From: SH-MAG3 sp035461245
GTDB lineage: Bacteria > Gemmatimonadota > Gemmatimonadetes > Longimicrobiales > RSA9
Length of the DNA: 64,000 nucleotides
Direction of reading: 5' to 3'
Assembly: GCA_035461245.1 (NCBI GenBank)
Contig: DATHVP010000030.1
Span: 1-64,000, forward strand
The notes below the pieces were generated by a model. That model saw nothing but the letters and a program-made list of their open reading frames with translations, did not search any database and was not told where the DNA came from. Shown here piece after piece: positions 49,654-58,429 of this stretch. The stretch's first letter is position 1. The number at the start of each line of letters is the position of its first letter. The position numbers and the translations under genes were made by a program.

Positions 49654-51268
49654 GGAGCCACCAGCGTCGGACGGTGGCCACCGGACCCCGGGGATCCTCG
49701 TCCGGTACGTCCTGCAGTCGCGCCCGTGCGGCGTTGATGCCGCGGGCGTAGAACAGGAACAGCAGCGGCGACTCATCCAGCAGTGCCTGCTGGTATTCGC
49801 TCCACAGCCGGCGGGCCGTGTCCCGGTCCATGGTGATGGCGAGGCTGTCCAGCAGTGCGTCCAGGCGCGGGCTGTTGAAGCTGGTCCACTGCCGGGGGCT
49901 GCCCTGGTTGCGGGAATGGAACAGCTGCGAGTCGTCCTTGCGCAGCAGGTTGTCGGTCCAGTTGCCGATGGCCGCGTCGAAGTTGCGGACCCGGCCGTCC
50001 GGTGTTTCATGGCCCTGCACGTCCGCCAGGAACGTGTTGAACTCCACCACCTCCGGCTGCGCGGCCACGCCGACCCGGGCCAGCTGGGCCTGGACGGCTT
50101 CTGCCAGGTCCCGATAGGAGCCGGCGCCGCTCCACACCTTGAGCTGGAACCGTAGCGGACGGCCGGTCTCGTCTTCGCGTATGCCGTCGCCATTGCGGTC
50201 CACCCAGCCGGCGCGGTCCAGCAGTGCGCGAGCGGAGTCAGGATCGAAGTCCAGCCGGCGCGCCGGGTCATACGCCCAGTGTACGGGCGTCGCCGACGCC
50301 CGGCCGGTCACGTTCAGCCCGCCCATGATGCCGTCCACCAGCGCCTGCCGGTCAATGGCCATGCCGATGGCCCGGCGCACATCCCGGTCCGCGAACCACA
50401 GGCGCTGGGTATTGAACGCCAGGAAGATCCAGTTCGGCACCGGGAACGTGAGGATGCGCACGTCGGCCGACGCCTGCAGCTGGGGCAGTTGTGGCGGCCG
50501 GATGGAGACGGCCAGGTCCACGCGTCCCGTCAGCACCTCCGTAATGAGGGACGCCTGCTCCGGCACCATGCGGTAGACCAGCCGGTCCAGCGGCGGCGGT
50601 CCCCCCAGTGCGTCCGGGAAGTGGGGATTGCTCTCAAATACCCAGTCCCGGTTGGTCCGCCGCACAAAGCGGAACGGCCCGTTGCCCACGGGCGCCAGCC
50701 CCAGCGGGTGCCGCGTCATCTGCGCCGCCGGCGTGCCGGCCAGCAGGTGCGCCGGCAACGGCGGCAGCAGGAAGAACGCCTCGAGGAAGTCAGGGTGTCG
50801 CTGTAGCCGGAACCGGATGGAGAACGAGTCCAGCACCTCGGGTTCCGGCGCGTACAGCTCGAAGGCGGCCGCGTCCACGTACGCGGTAGCAGGGTCTTTC
50901 GCATAACGGAATGTCTCGGCCACGTCGAAGGCGGTGGTCTGCCGGCCGTCATGCCACCGGATGTCCCGCCGCATGGCGAACGCCAGGACCAGCGAATCAC
51001 TGCCGACGGCCGTTGTGTCCCACGCCTCGGCCAGCCAGGGTCGCAGCTGCAGCATCGAGTCCGGCATGACCAGTGGCATGTAGAGCGCGTACCGCTCGAT
51101 GGCCTTGTTCAGGTCGGTGATGCTGGCGAGGGGGTTCATGGCGCGCAGGTCAACATAGCCGCCGATGACGGCGGTGCCGCCGCGGACGGCCTCGGGCTGC
51201 GGCTCGGCACAGGCCAGCCCGGCAGCCATGACGGCCAGCAGCGCTGGCGTGGCTTTCATCCGCTGCAT
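49610..51268 (-). CDS. Extracellular peptide/oligopeptide-binding lipoprotein (SBP family 5)
   Basis: A 552-residue solute-binding lipoprotein. The signal peptide ends VMAAGLAC (Cys20). The SBP_bac_5 fold is recognised by RYALYMPLVMPDSMLQLRPWLAEAWD near the start, DIRWHDGRQTTAFDVAETF, the VPNWIFLAFNTQ block and VRRAIGMAIDRQALVDG. It binds peptides or related solutes for a Dpp/Opp-type ABC importer, but no permease genes are adjacent, so it is an orphan component. The start is ATG 51268 with AAGGG upstream (51259 is an alternative). Its 3' end overlaps the convergent REC-kinase gene by 44 bp. Confidence 0.9.
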   Translation of the reverse strand: MQRMKATPALLAVMAAGLACAEPQPEAVRGGTAVIGGYVDLRAMNPLASITDLNKAIERYALYMPLVMPDSMLQLRPWLAEAWDTTAVGSDSLVLAFAMRRDIRWHDGRQTTAFDVAETFRYAKDPATAYVDAAAFELYAPEPEVLDSFSIRFRLQRHPDFLEAFFLLPPLPAHLLAGTPAAQMTRHPLGLAPVGNGPFRFVRRTNRDWVFESNPHFPDALGGPPPLDRLVYRMVPEQASLITEVLTGRVDLAVSIRPPQLPQLQASADVRILTFPVPNWIFLAFNTQRLWFADRDVRRAIGMAIDRQALVDGIMGGLNVTGRASATPVHWAYDPARRLDFDPDSARALLDRAGWVDRNGDGIREDETGRPLRFQLKVWSGAGSYRDLAEAVQAQLARVGVAAQPEVVEFNTFLADVQGHETPDGRVRNFDAAIGNWTDNLLRKDDSQLFHSRNQGSPRQWTSFNSPRLDALLDSLAITMDRDTARRLWSEYQQALLDESPLLFLFYARGINAARARLQDVPDEDPRGPVATVRRWWLLTPGRTATAQPAGG

Positions 51269-51402
51269 AGCTTGCACCCTTCCCCCGTGACGTCGCCGCT
51301 GCACCACCGCCGGCCCCAAGTATCGCACGGCCTGGCAGGTTCGTCGAGCAGCGCCGCGGCATATCGCCAGCGACGTCCCCGTCCCGACCTGCGGGAGGCC
51401 AC

Positions 51403-53724
51403 ATGATCCGATCCATCCGACACGCCCTGCTCGTGCCGCCGCTGATGGCGTGCGCGGCCGCTCTGCTGCTCCACGACACGACATCCGCTGGCGCACAGCA
51501 GGACGTCCGGCAGGACGCGCAGCAGGATGAGTTCGCGGAACTGGCGCGCCGGGCGCTGGCGCCCATCGAGGGCACCGTGACCGTGGCCGGGCTGCAGGAC
51601 ACGGTGGAGATCATCCGCGACCGGTGGGGTGTGCCGCATATCTACGCCCGCAACACGGATGACCTGTTCTTCGCCCAGGGCTTCGTCCACGGGCAGGACC
51701 GGCTCTGGCAGATGGACATGTACCGCCGCATGTACGAGGGACGGATGGCGGAGGTCATGGGTGAGGACTACGTCGCCCATGACCGGCTGGCCCGGCTGGT
51801 GCGTTACCGCGGCCCCCTGGATGACCGGGAATGGACCACCTACCACCCGGAAGGGCGGCGCATCTTCCAGGCGTTCGCCGACGGCGTGAACGCGTGGATT
51901 GACGAGGCCGGCGACAACCTGCCCGTGGAGTTTGTCCTTACGGGGCTGCGTCCGGAGCGCTGGAGCCCGGAAGTCTCCGTGTTGCGCACGCAGACGGCCA
52001 TGCCGCTGGGCGACGCCCGGGCCGAGCTGAACCTGGCGCGGTCCGTGGCCCGGTACGGCGCGGGGGAGGCGAACAGGCGGGCCCGGCCCAGCCCGTGGCG
52101 GGAGCTGGAAGTGCCGGCCGGCCTCGACGTGGGCCTCATTGACGATGCGGTACTGGCGGGGCTGGCGGGCATGCGCACGGGCACACCCAGGCCGCCGCTG
52201 CTGCCGCGGTACCAGCGGCTGCGGGACGCACTGCCCTCGGAGAACCGCGGTGCGCAGGAGGACTCGCCAGGCAGCAACAACTGGGCGGTGAGCGGCTGGC
52301 TCACGGCCAGCGGCCAGGTCATGATGGCGAACGACCCGCACCGCAACGTGGCGAACCCGTCCATCCGGTACATTGTGCACCTGAACGCCCCCGGCTGGGA
52401 CGTCATCGGCGCCACGGAAGCGCCGCTGCCTGGCGTGGCCATCGGCCACAACGGCCGCATCGCGTGGGGCCTTACCATCGTCGGCACGGACCAGTCGGAC
52501 GTGTACGTGGAACGCCTGAATCCCGCCAACCTCAGGGAGGTGGAGTACCGGGGGCGGTGGGAGCCGCTGCGCGTGGAGGTGGACACCATCGTCGTGAAGG
52601 ATGGCGACGACGTCGTCATCGAGCATCTCTTCTCTCGTCATGGACCGATGTTCCACGTGGACAGCACGCGCCACCTGGGGTATGCGCTCCGGTCCACCAT
52701 GCACGAGCCCGGCACCGCCGGCTACCTCGGCGCGCTGCGGTACAACGAGGTTGACGACTGCGTGCAGTTCCTGGATGAGCAGGTCTACTACAATGCCCCC
52801 ACGGAGAACATGGTGTGCGGGGACGTGCACGGGAACATCGCCTGGCAGGCGTCCGCGCTCTCGCCCCGGCGCCCCAACTGGCATGGCCGGCTGCCCGTGC
52901 CGGCGCACACCGGTGAGTACGAGTGGGACGGGTTCCGGGACGACCTGCCCCGGGAGCTGAACCCCGAGCGCGGCTGGATCGCCACGGCGAACCACGACAT
53001 CCACCCGCCCCACTATGACCCGCCGCTGTTCTTCAAGGCCGGGCCGCAGGACGCCCGCATGCGCCGCCTGGCGCAGCTCTTCTCATGGGGCTCGAAGTTC
53101 ACGCTGGATGACATGAAGGCCATGCAGATGGACGCCTGGCTGCCGGCCGCCGCCGCCGACCTGCCACTGTTCCGGGGCTGGACGGGTTCGGATCCTGAAC
53201 TGGAACGCGGGCGCGCCATGCTCGCAGCGTGGGACGCGCACCGGCGCAGGGACAGCGCACCGGCGGCACTCTACAACTACGTCGCCCGGCACATGACGGA
53301 TGCCATGCGCAACGCGTCGCCCGGGCCGACCCTGCAGCAGGCGCTGGAGCTGGCCCTCAGCGCGGGGCTGGCCGATCTCCGGGACGCGCAGGGCAGGGAC
53401 CCGGCGCAGTGGCGGTGGGGGCGCATCCACCACAGCGAGTTCCCCCACGCCCTGGTCCGCGCATACGACATCCCCGGCGTGGAGCGGGACGGCGGATCCG
53501 GCACGGTGGCCGCCACCGGCGCGACCTACCGGCAGATCATCGATTTCGCCGACCTGGACGGCTCGTTGGTCACCAACGCACCCGGCCAGTCGGCCCAGCC
53601 GGGCAGCCCGTTCTACGCGAACCTGGTGGACAACTGGGGCCGGGGCGAGTACTTCCCGCTGGCCTACTCCAGACAGGCCGTGGAGCGGAACGCCGCCCAT
53701 CGCCTGGTGCTGGTGCCGCGCTGA
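51403..53724 (+). CDS. Penicillin acylase family N-terminal-nucleophile amidase
   Basis: A 773-residue secreted precursor with a signal peptide (cleavage near SAGAQQ). The alpha-chain region opens with VEIIRDRWGVPHIYARNTDDLFFAQGFVHGQDRLWQMD, typical of the family. The autocatalytic cleavage site and nucleophile are in GSNNWAVSG (Ser291 becomes the N-terminus of the beta chain). MANDPHR and the later NGRIAWGLTIVGTDQSDVY are also conserved. Members hydrolyse penicillins, N-acyl-homoserine lactones or other amides, and the substrate cannot be read from the sequence. GGGAGG precedes the ATG. It is divergent from the peptide-binding lipoprotein. Confidence 0.93.
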   Translation: MIRSIRHALLVPPLMACAAALLLHDTTSAGAQQDVRQDAQQDEFAELARRALAPIEGTVTVAGLQDTVEIIRDRWGVPHIYARNTDDLFFAQGFVHGQDRLWQMDMYRRMYEGRMAEVMGEDYVAHDRLARLVRYRGPLDDREWTTYHPEGRRIFQAFADGVNAWIDEAGDNLPVEFVLTGLRPERWSPEVSVLRTQTAMPLGDARAELNLARSVARYGAGEANRRARPSPWRELEVPAGLDVGLIDDAVLAGLAGMRTGTPRPPLLPRYQRLRDALPSENRGAQEDSPGSNNWAVSGWLTASGQVMMANDPHRNVANPSIRYIVHLNAPGWDVIGATEAPLPGVAIGHNGRIAWGLTIVGTDQSDVYVERLNPANLREVEYRGRWEPLRVEVDTIVVKDGDDVVIEHLFSRHGPMFHVDSTRHLGYALRSTMHEPGTAGYLGALRYNEVDDCVQFLDEQVYYNAPTENMVCGDVHGNIAWQASALSPRRPNWHGRLPVPAHTGEYEWDGFRDDLPRELNPERGWIATANHDIHPPHYDPPLFFKAGPQDARMRRLAQLFSWGSKFTLDDMKAMQMDAWLPAAAADLPLFRGWTGSDPELERGRAMLAAWDAHRRRDSAPAALYNYVARHMTDAMRNASPGPTLQQALELALSAGLADLRDAQGRDPAQWRWGRIHHSEFPHALVRAYDIPGVERDGGSGTVAATGATYRQIIDFADLDGSLVTNAPGQSAQPGSPFYANLVDNWGRGEYFPLAYSRQAVERNAAHRLVLVPR

Positions 53725-53816
53725 CACCAGTGCCACCACGCCAGTACATGTGCGGCCGGGGTTGAACGAGACGGCGACCGCGCCGATATTCCGGGGCACC
53801 CGAAAGTGGAGAACGA

Positions 53817-54251
53817 ATGCAGCACAGGTACCCTGAAATGATGATCGCGCCCATGCGGCGCGAGGTGACTGAGCTCGGCGCGGAGGAACTCCGCACGCCC
53901 GAAGCGGTGGACGCGTTCCTGGACGCCGCGAGCACTGGCACGGCGCTCATCGTTGTGAACTCCGTGTGCGGCTGTTCCGCCGGCAGCATGCGACCCGGCC
54001 TGGCGCAGGCGCTGGAGCAGGGGCTCCAGCCGGACGCGTTCGGCACCGTCTTCGCCGGCGCCGACGTGGAGGCCACCGAGCGGGCGCGGGAGCATTTCCA
54101 GCCGTTCCCGCCATCCTCGCCGGCCATTGCGGTGTTCCGGGACGGACGCCTGGTCACCGTCATCGAGCGGCGCCAGATCCAGGGGCATGCGCCGGACGCG
54201 ATTGCCGGCGCACTGATGGAAGCCGTCCAGGCAGAGGCCGGCTCCGCGTAA
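53817..54251 (+). CDS. Bacilliredoxin (BrxA/BrxB family)
   Basis: A 144-residue thioredoxin-like protein with the family's CGC motif in VVNSVCGCSAGS (Cys51-Gly-Cys53). The surrounding RPGLAQAL and the downstream VFAGADVEATERAREHF match BrxA/BrxB (YphP/YqiW). In Bacillus these remove bacillithiol from oxidised proteins. Whether this organism makes bacillithiol is not shown here. GGAGA precedes the ATG. A stand-alone gene. Confidence 0.92.
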   Translation: MQHRYPEMMIAPMRREVTELGAEELRTPEAVDAFLDAASTGTALIVVNSVCGCSAGSMRPGLAQALEQGLQPDAFGTVFAGADVEATERAREHFQPFPPSSPAIAVFRDGRLVTVIERRQIQGHAPDAIAGALMEAVQAEAGSA

Positions 54252-54296
54252 GGTCAGAGCGGCGCCGGCAGCCCATGCGCCGGCGTCGCCTCCGCC

Positions 54297-55445
54297 TCAC
54301 AGCAGCCGTGACACCCGGAACGGCTCCAGGTCGAAGGCACTGCCACCCTCCAGCAGTTCATCCACAACCACCTCCGCCACGGCGGGCGCGAACTTGAAGC
54401 CGTGCCCCGAGCACGCACTCACCAGCATCACCTGCTCCAATTGCGGGTGTCGGTCAATCACGAAGTCCCCGTCGGGCGTGTTCGTGTAGAGGCAGACCTC
54501 GGCGGTGAGCGCCGTATGAGCCGCGCCCGGCATGTACGCATCCAGCAGGCGCCGCATGCGCTGCTCCTCGCCCATGCCCACGACGCGATCCACGGTGTCG
54601 GGATCCGCGGGTATCCCCTCATGGTGGATTCCTGCCTTCACGCCGTGGCCCAGGTCGGGGAACGTGTAGAACAGGCGATTGACGCCATACTCCCAGATGA
54701 CCACGGGACATGAGTCCGGACGGAACGCATGGAGTCCGGGCCCCGGCGCGAACCAGTGGGACACCTGCCGTTCGACGGCGAACGGCAGCTGAAGCGCCGG
54801 GCCCCGTTCCATCGCCAGTGCCGCGTTCATCCACGGGCCCGCAGCCAGGACGAGACGCCTGGCGCGGATCGTCCCAGCGGACGTGCCGACGACGACGTCG
54901 CCATCATCGACAACGCGCCAGTCGTCCACTGACGTGCCCGTGTGCACCACCGCGCCATGGCCCCGCGCGAGATCGAGCAGCGTGCGCACGCAGAGTTCGG
55001 GCATGAGCGCCCCGGCCCGGGGCTCGAACACGCCAACCCAGTCGGCCTCGGGGTGCAGGCCGGGGAATCGGCTGCGGATGGCGCCGGCGTCCAGCATCTC
55101 GTGGGGCAGGCCGTGATCCCGTGCGCTGGCCAGCGAGCCCGTCACCAGCCGCCCATCGGCGGGGCCCACCATGAGGCCGCCGGTGCGCCGGTAGAGCACT
55201 GCGCCCGTCAGTTCCTCCAGCTCGGCCCACAGCTCGTAGGCACGCTGCACCAGTGGCACATAGAGGGGGTGCTCGAAGTACGCCTCCCGGATGATCCGGG
55301 ACCGGCCGTGTGAGGCGCCGAGGCCGTGGGGCGGCTCATGCCGATCCACGCCGACGACATCGGCGCCGCGCCGTGCCAGTTCATGGCACAGCGCAGCGCC
55401 GGTGACGCCCAGCCCGACGACGAGTACGTCCGTTCTGGTTTCCAT
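54297..55445 (-). CDS. Monomeric sarcosine oxidase / N-methyltryptophan oxidase-like FAD enzyme
   Basis: A 382-residue FAD-dependent amine oxidase. The ADP-binding motif is VVGLGVTGAALCHELARRG, followed by GASHGRSRIIREAYFEHPLY, as in monomeric sarcosine oxidase. The covalent-flavin cysteine is present (Cys318 in EVCLYTNTPDGDFVID, equivalent to Cys315 of the Bacillus enzyme), and SGHGFKFAPAVAE is conserved. It oxidises N-methyl amino acids or similar secondary amines to aldehyde, amino acid and peroxide. The start is ATG 55445; an ATG five codons upstream is possible. Confidence 0.9.
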   Translation of the reverse strand: METRTDVLVVGLGVTGAALCHELARRGADVVGVDRHEPPHGLGASHGRSRIIREAYFEHPLYVPLVQRAYELWAELEELTGAVLYRRTGGLMVGPADGRLVTGSLASARDHGLPHEMLDAGAIRSRFPGLHPEADWVGVFEPRAGALMPELCVRTLLDLARGHGAVVHTGTSVDDWRVVDDGDVVVGTSAGTIRARRLVLAAGPWMNAALAMERGPALQLPFAVERQVSHWFAPGPGLHAFRPDSCPVVIWEYGVNRLFYTFPDLGHGVKAGIHHEGIPADPDTVDRVVGMGEEQRMRRLLDAYMPGAAHTALTAEVCLYTNTPDGDFVIDRHPQLEQVMLVSACSGHGFKFAPAVAEVVVDELLEGGSAFDLEPFRVSRLL

Positions 55446-55487
55446 GCCCCACGGTACCACGACCGTGGGGAACCGGCCAGAGGACGC

Positions 55488-58151
55488 CTACATGTTGAGC
55501 CAGTAGTTGACCTTCAGCATGAGCGTGTTCGTGCCCTGCAGGCGCCAGAGGTCCTCGATTCCGCGGCCGAAGTCGAATGCGCCTGTGTCGGTGTTGCCCC
55601 CGCGACCATGGCTCCAGACGAGGAACAGTGTGGAGCCCGGGCGATACTCCCAGCGCAGCACGGCGTTGGAGCGGAGCGAACGCACCGTGAAGTCGGGATC
55701 GGAGAAGCTGACCGCTGCACCATCGGCTACGGTGGCAGTGTACGTGCGGCCGTCGCGGCTGATCTCGTCGTCGCCGAACGTGCGGAAGCGCGTGTTGAAG
55801 TCGGCGGCGCGCGGGTCGGCTACGCGCCGGAACGACGAGTAGTCGCCAGCACTGATGAACGGCTGCGCGTAGAGTTGCAGGGACAGGTCGCGGGTGAACG
55901 TGTAGTTGAGCCGGGCTGTCAGCGACACGGTGGTCTGGTCCAGTTCCGCGAAGATGTACTCCCGGTCACCAGCCGTGGAAAGCGGGGCGGTGACGTATTG
56001 CCAGGTGTGGCCGTTGCGGTTGAGGCCGGGGTGCAGCGACAGGTCGAACCGGGCGGACGGCCGCGCGGTAACCCCTGCATTGGCGCCCCAGCGCAGCGTG
56101 CCGGTGCCGTGCTCGCGGAACGCGAACGTGCTGGCCGAGCCGAAGACCGACTTCCGGCGGTCACTGTTGATGGAGAAGTTCAGGTTGTTGTGGCCCGGCG
56201 AGTACATGGCCGGCCCGCCGCGCAGCGCACCCGTGGACATTGCGCTCCAGCGGTTGTTCGCGAACCAGTTGACGCTCCAGAAATTGTTGAAAGTGGCGTT
56301 GCCCCACGTATTGACCTGGGACCAGAGCCGCGTGCCGCCGAAGTCCCAGCCGGCGTTGGGATTGAAGCCCACCTGCCAGCGCCGGAACACGCGGCCGGGC
56401 TCGAAGCTGTTGTAGTTGAACCAGCCGTAGACGAACCGCTGGTCGGCGTTCTGCTGGAAGCCCATGTCATTGACCTCGAAGCCGGGCGTGCGGAATACGG
56501 TGCCCACGCCGCCGTTCCAGTTGCCGCCGCCGATCTTGCTGAGGCCGAAGGTGCCGGACAGCCCCTGCAGCGAGGTCCGCGTCGGGTCGAACTCCACATG
56601 GTCCGCGTCCGGCCGCTGGAAGTAGCGCTGGGGCGCGCGCTGCGCGATGCGAAGCGCCATGGTATCGCCATGGATGCTGCTGGCGGCCAGGTACCCACTG
56701 ACCTCGTAGCGCCGGTCGGGCCCGAAGCGGTGCTGACCGTTGACGCCGGCGCTGTAGGCGGAGGTGCGCAGGAAGTTGAAGACGTCGTTGTCGATCCGGC
56801 GATTCGTTGCCGTCACCAGCATGCCGAGGCTGCTGCCGCCGTTGCGGAAGTCCCGGCTGAGCCGCCCGACGGCGTAGTTCGTGGCAGGCTCCACGGGCAC
56901 GTCCTCGATCTCGCCGCCCCGGGCAATGGAGGCGTGCTCCGCCTGGGTGACGGCGTTGAAGAAGCCCAGCGACCAGTCGCCGACGCGGCCCGTCAGCTTG
57001 CCGGCGCCGAGGATGCGGGCGGCGTCGGGCATGGAGACGTGGTCGGCATCCAGGTTCGTGCGCTGCGGCGCCCGACCGATCCGCCGCGAATAGAACAGGC
57101 CCTCGCCGGAGCCGTCGTCGCCAATCCCGAAGTTGAACAGGCTCGCACCCTCCAGGAAGAACGGGCGGCGTTCCGGGAAGAACGACTCGAACGCGCCCAG
57201 GTTCACGACGGCGGGGTCCGCCTCCACCTGGCCGAAGTCCGGGTTGATGGTAGCCGTGAGTGTCAGGTTGGGCGTCAGGCCATACTTGAGGTCAGCACCG
57301 GCCGTGGCCGCCGGGTCCGTCCGCCGCCAGAACGGGCTGGCCGTACCACCCCCCGGTGCCGGGGCGCGGGTGACTCTGCTGCTCACGTAGGGCATGACTT
57401 CGAGGCGTTTCGGTGCCGACAGGTCGCGTACGCCGGTGAGAGAGCCGGCCAGCGAGATGAAGCCGGACGAGTTCGGCGTCACCGGCGACCAGAAGGAGAC
57501 TTCGTCGCGACGGGCGATGATACGGCCGAACTGGATGCCCCACGTCTGCTCGTCGTCGGACGGGGCGTAGCGGATCTGTGACAGCGGGATCCGGAACTCG
57601 GCGGTCCAGCCTTCGTCGTCAATGGCGGTGGCCACTTCCCACACCGCGTCCCAGCTCAGGTCCTCCTGGCCGTCATTGAAGTGGTAGACATCCTTCTTCA
57701 CGCCGTGCGGGTTCACCGAGAACCGGTACGCCGTGCGGCGGTCGTGGTAGCTGTCGATGATGACGTCGATCCAGTCGGAGAAGATGCCCGTCGCGTCCCG
57801 GCGGGCAAGCTGCGAGGCAATGGAGTCCGGCGCGCTGTCGTATGCCCGGACGGCGATGTAGATGGCGCCGTCATCGAACGCGACCCGGGCCTCCGTCCGT
57901 TCCGTAGCCGGTTCCCCCGCGTGCGGCGACCGCTGCACGAAGTCGGTGGCCAGCGGCGCCCGCTGCCAGACGGCATCGTCCAGCCGCCCGTCCAGTACCG
58001 GCGCCGTCATGGCGTGGACAGCGTTCAGGACGGGGCGCCCGGCTCGCTCAGGATCCGGAGTGGGCAGCCGTGGCCGAGCCGCGGTCTGGGCCGCTGCCGG
58101 CAGCGCTGTCGCCAGCAGAAGGGCCGCACTCATGCCTGCGAGTGTTCGCAT
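55488..58151 (-). CDS. DUF5916 outer-membrane protein with N-terminal carbohydrate-binding-like domain
   Basis: An 887-residue exported protein. The signal peptide ends LPAAAQ. A CBM9-like domain (about 45-220, PVLDGRLDDAVWQRAPLATDF ... AYRFSVNPHGVKKDVYHF) precedes the DUF5916 region. The latter contains FFPERRPFFLEGASLFNFG and runs to a C-terminal beta-barrel rich in aromatic strands, ending LKVNYWLNM. The family is abundant in Bacteroidetes and Gemmatimonadota and is thought to sit in the outer membrane; its function is unknown. The start is ATG 58151, with GAGG five bases upstream. The 278-bp gap upstream carries a repeat element. Confidence 0.88.
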   Translation of the reverse strand: MRTLAGMSAALLLATALPAAAQTAARPRLPTPDPERAGRPVLNAVHAMTAPVLDGRLDDAVWQRAPLATDFVQRSPHAGEPATERTEARVAFDDGAIYIAVRAYDSAPDSIASQLARRDATGIFSDWIDVIIDSYHDRRTAYRFSVNPHGVKKDVYHFNDGQEDLSWDAVWEVATAIDDEGWTAEFRIPLSQIRYAPSDDEQTWGIQFGRIIARRDEVSFWSPVTPNSSGFISLAGSLTGVRDLSAPKRLEVMPYVSSRVTRAPAPGGGTASPFWRRTDPAATAGADLKYGLTPNLTLTATINPDFGQVEADPAVVNLGAFESFFPERRPFFLEGASLFNFGIGDDGSGEGLFYSRRIGRAPQRTNLDADHVSMPDAARILGAGKLTGRVGDWSLGFFNAVTQAEHASIARGGEIEDVPVEPATNYAVGRLSRDFRNGGSSLGMLVTATNRRIDNDVFNFLRTSAYSAGVNGQHRFGPDRRYEVSGYLAASSIHGDTMALRIAQRAPQRYFQRPDADHVEFDPTRTSLQGLSGTFGLSKIGGGNWNGGVGTVFRTPGFEVNDMGFQQNADQRFVYGWFNYNSFEPGRVFRRWQVGFNPNAGWDFGGTRLWSQVNTWGNATFNNFWSVNWFANNRWSAMSTGALRGGPAMYSPGHNNLNFSINSDRRKSVFGSASTFAFREHGTGTLRWGANAGVTARPSARFDLSLHPGLNRNGHTWQYVTAPLSTAGDREYIFAELDQTTVSLTARLNYTFTRDLSLQLYAQPFISAGDYSSFRRVADPRAADFNTRFRTFGDDEISRDGRTYTATVADGAAVSFSDPDFTVRSLRSNAVLRWEYRPGSTLFLVWSHGRGGNTDTGAFDFGRGIEDLWRLQGTNTLMLKVNYWLNM

Positions 58152-58277
58152 ATGTGCCTCGATGGTCTCGGGTTCGGAATCATCTGCGTGCACGCTGACT
58201 TTGCGTACATGGGATACGACGGGTCGAGGCGCTGGATGGTTGCGGCGGGTGGGATGAACGGCATTGTGGTGGGGATG

Positions 58278-58415
58278 GTTTACGGCACGGTTTACGGCAC
58301 GGTTTACGGCACGGTGTATGGTTTATGGGGATGGTGTATGGGGATCACCGAACCATCCACGATCCCCATCCCATACACTATCCCCATCCCATACACTATC
58401 CCCATAAACCATACT
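58278..58415. repeat. Inverted repeat with 12-bp and 13-bp tandem units (third copy of the GTATGGGGAT family)
   Basis: The left side has three perfect 12-bp units GGTTTACGGCAC (58278-58313), then GTGTATGGTTTATGGGGATG and GTGTATGGGGATC (to 58347). The right side (58362-58415) is the reverse complement, with an extra internal duplication of CCCATACACTATCCCCAT. GTATGGTTTATGGGG on the left (58317-58331) matches the reverse complement of 58401-58415. It lies between two minus-strand genes, 15 bp after the exporter stop, so it may terminate that transcript. Confidence 0.88.
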
Positions 58416-58429
58416 CCCACCGAAGGTGA

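Noticed and set aside
55326..57581. A 751-codon open frame on the plus strand opposite the DUF5916 gene
   Set aside because: It is antisense to a well-supported outer-membrane protein with signal peptide and conserved motifs. The frame is an Arg/Val/Ala/Glu-rich artefact typical of GC-rich DNA, with no domain or ribosome-binding site.
58314..58415. Inverted repeats as terminal repeats of an insertion sequence
   Set aside because: No transposase gene lies between or near the arms, and the arms are separated by only a short loop, so they form a hairpin rather than bounding an element.
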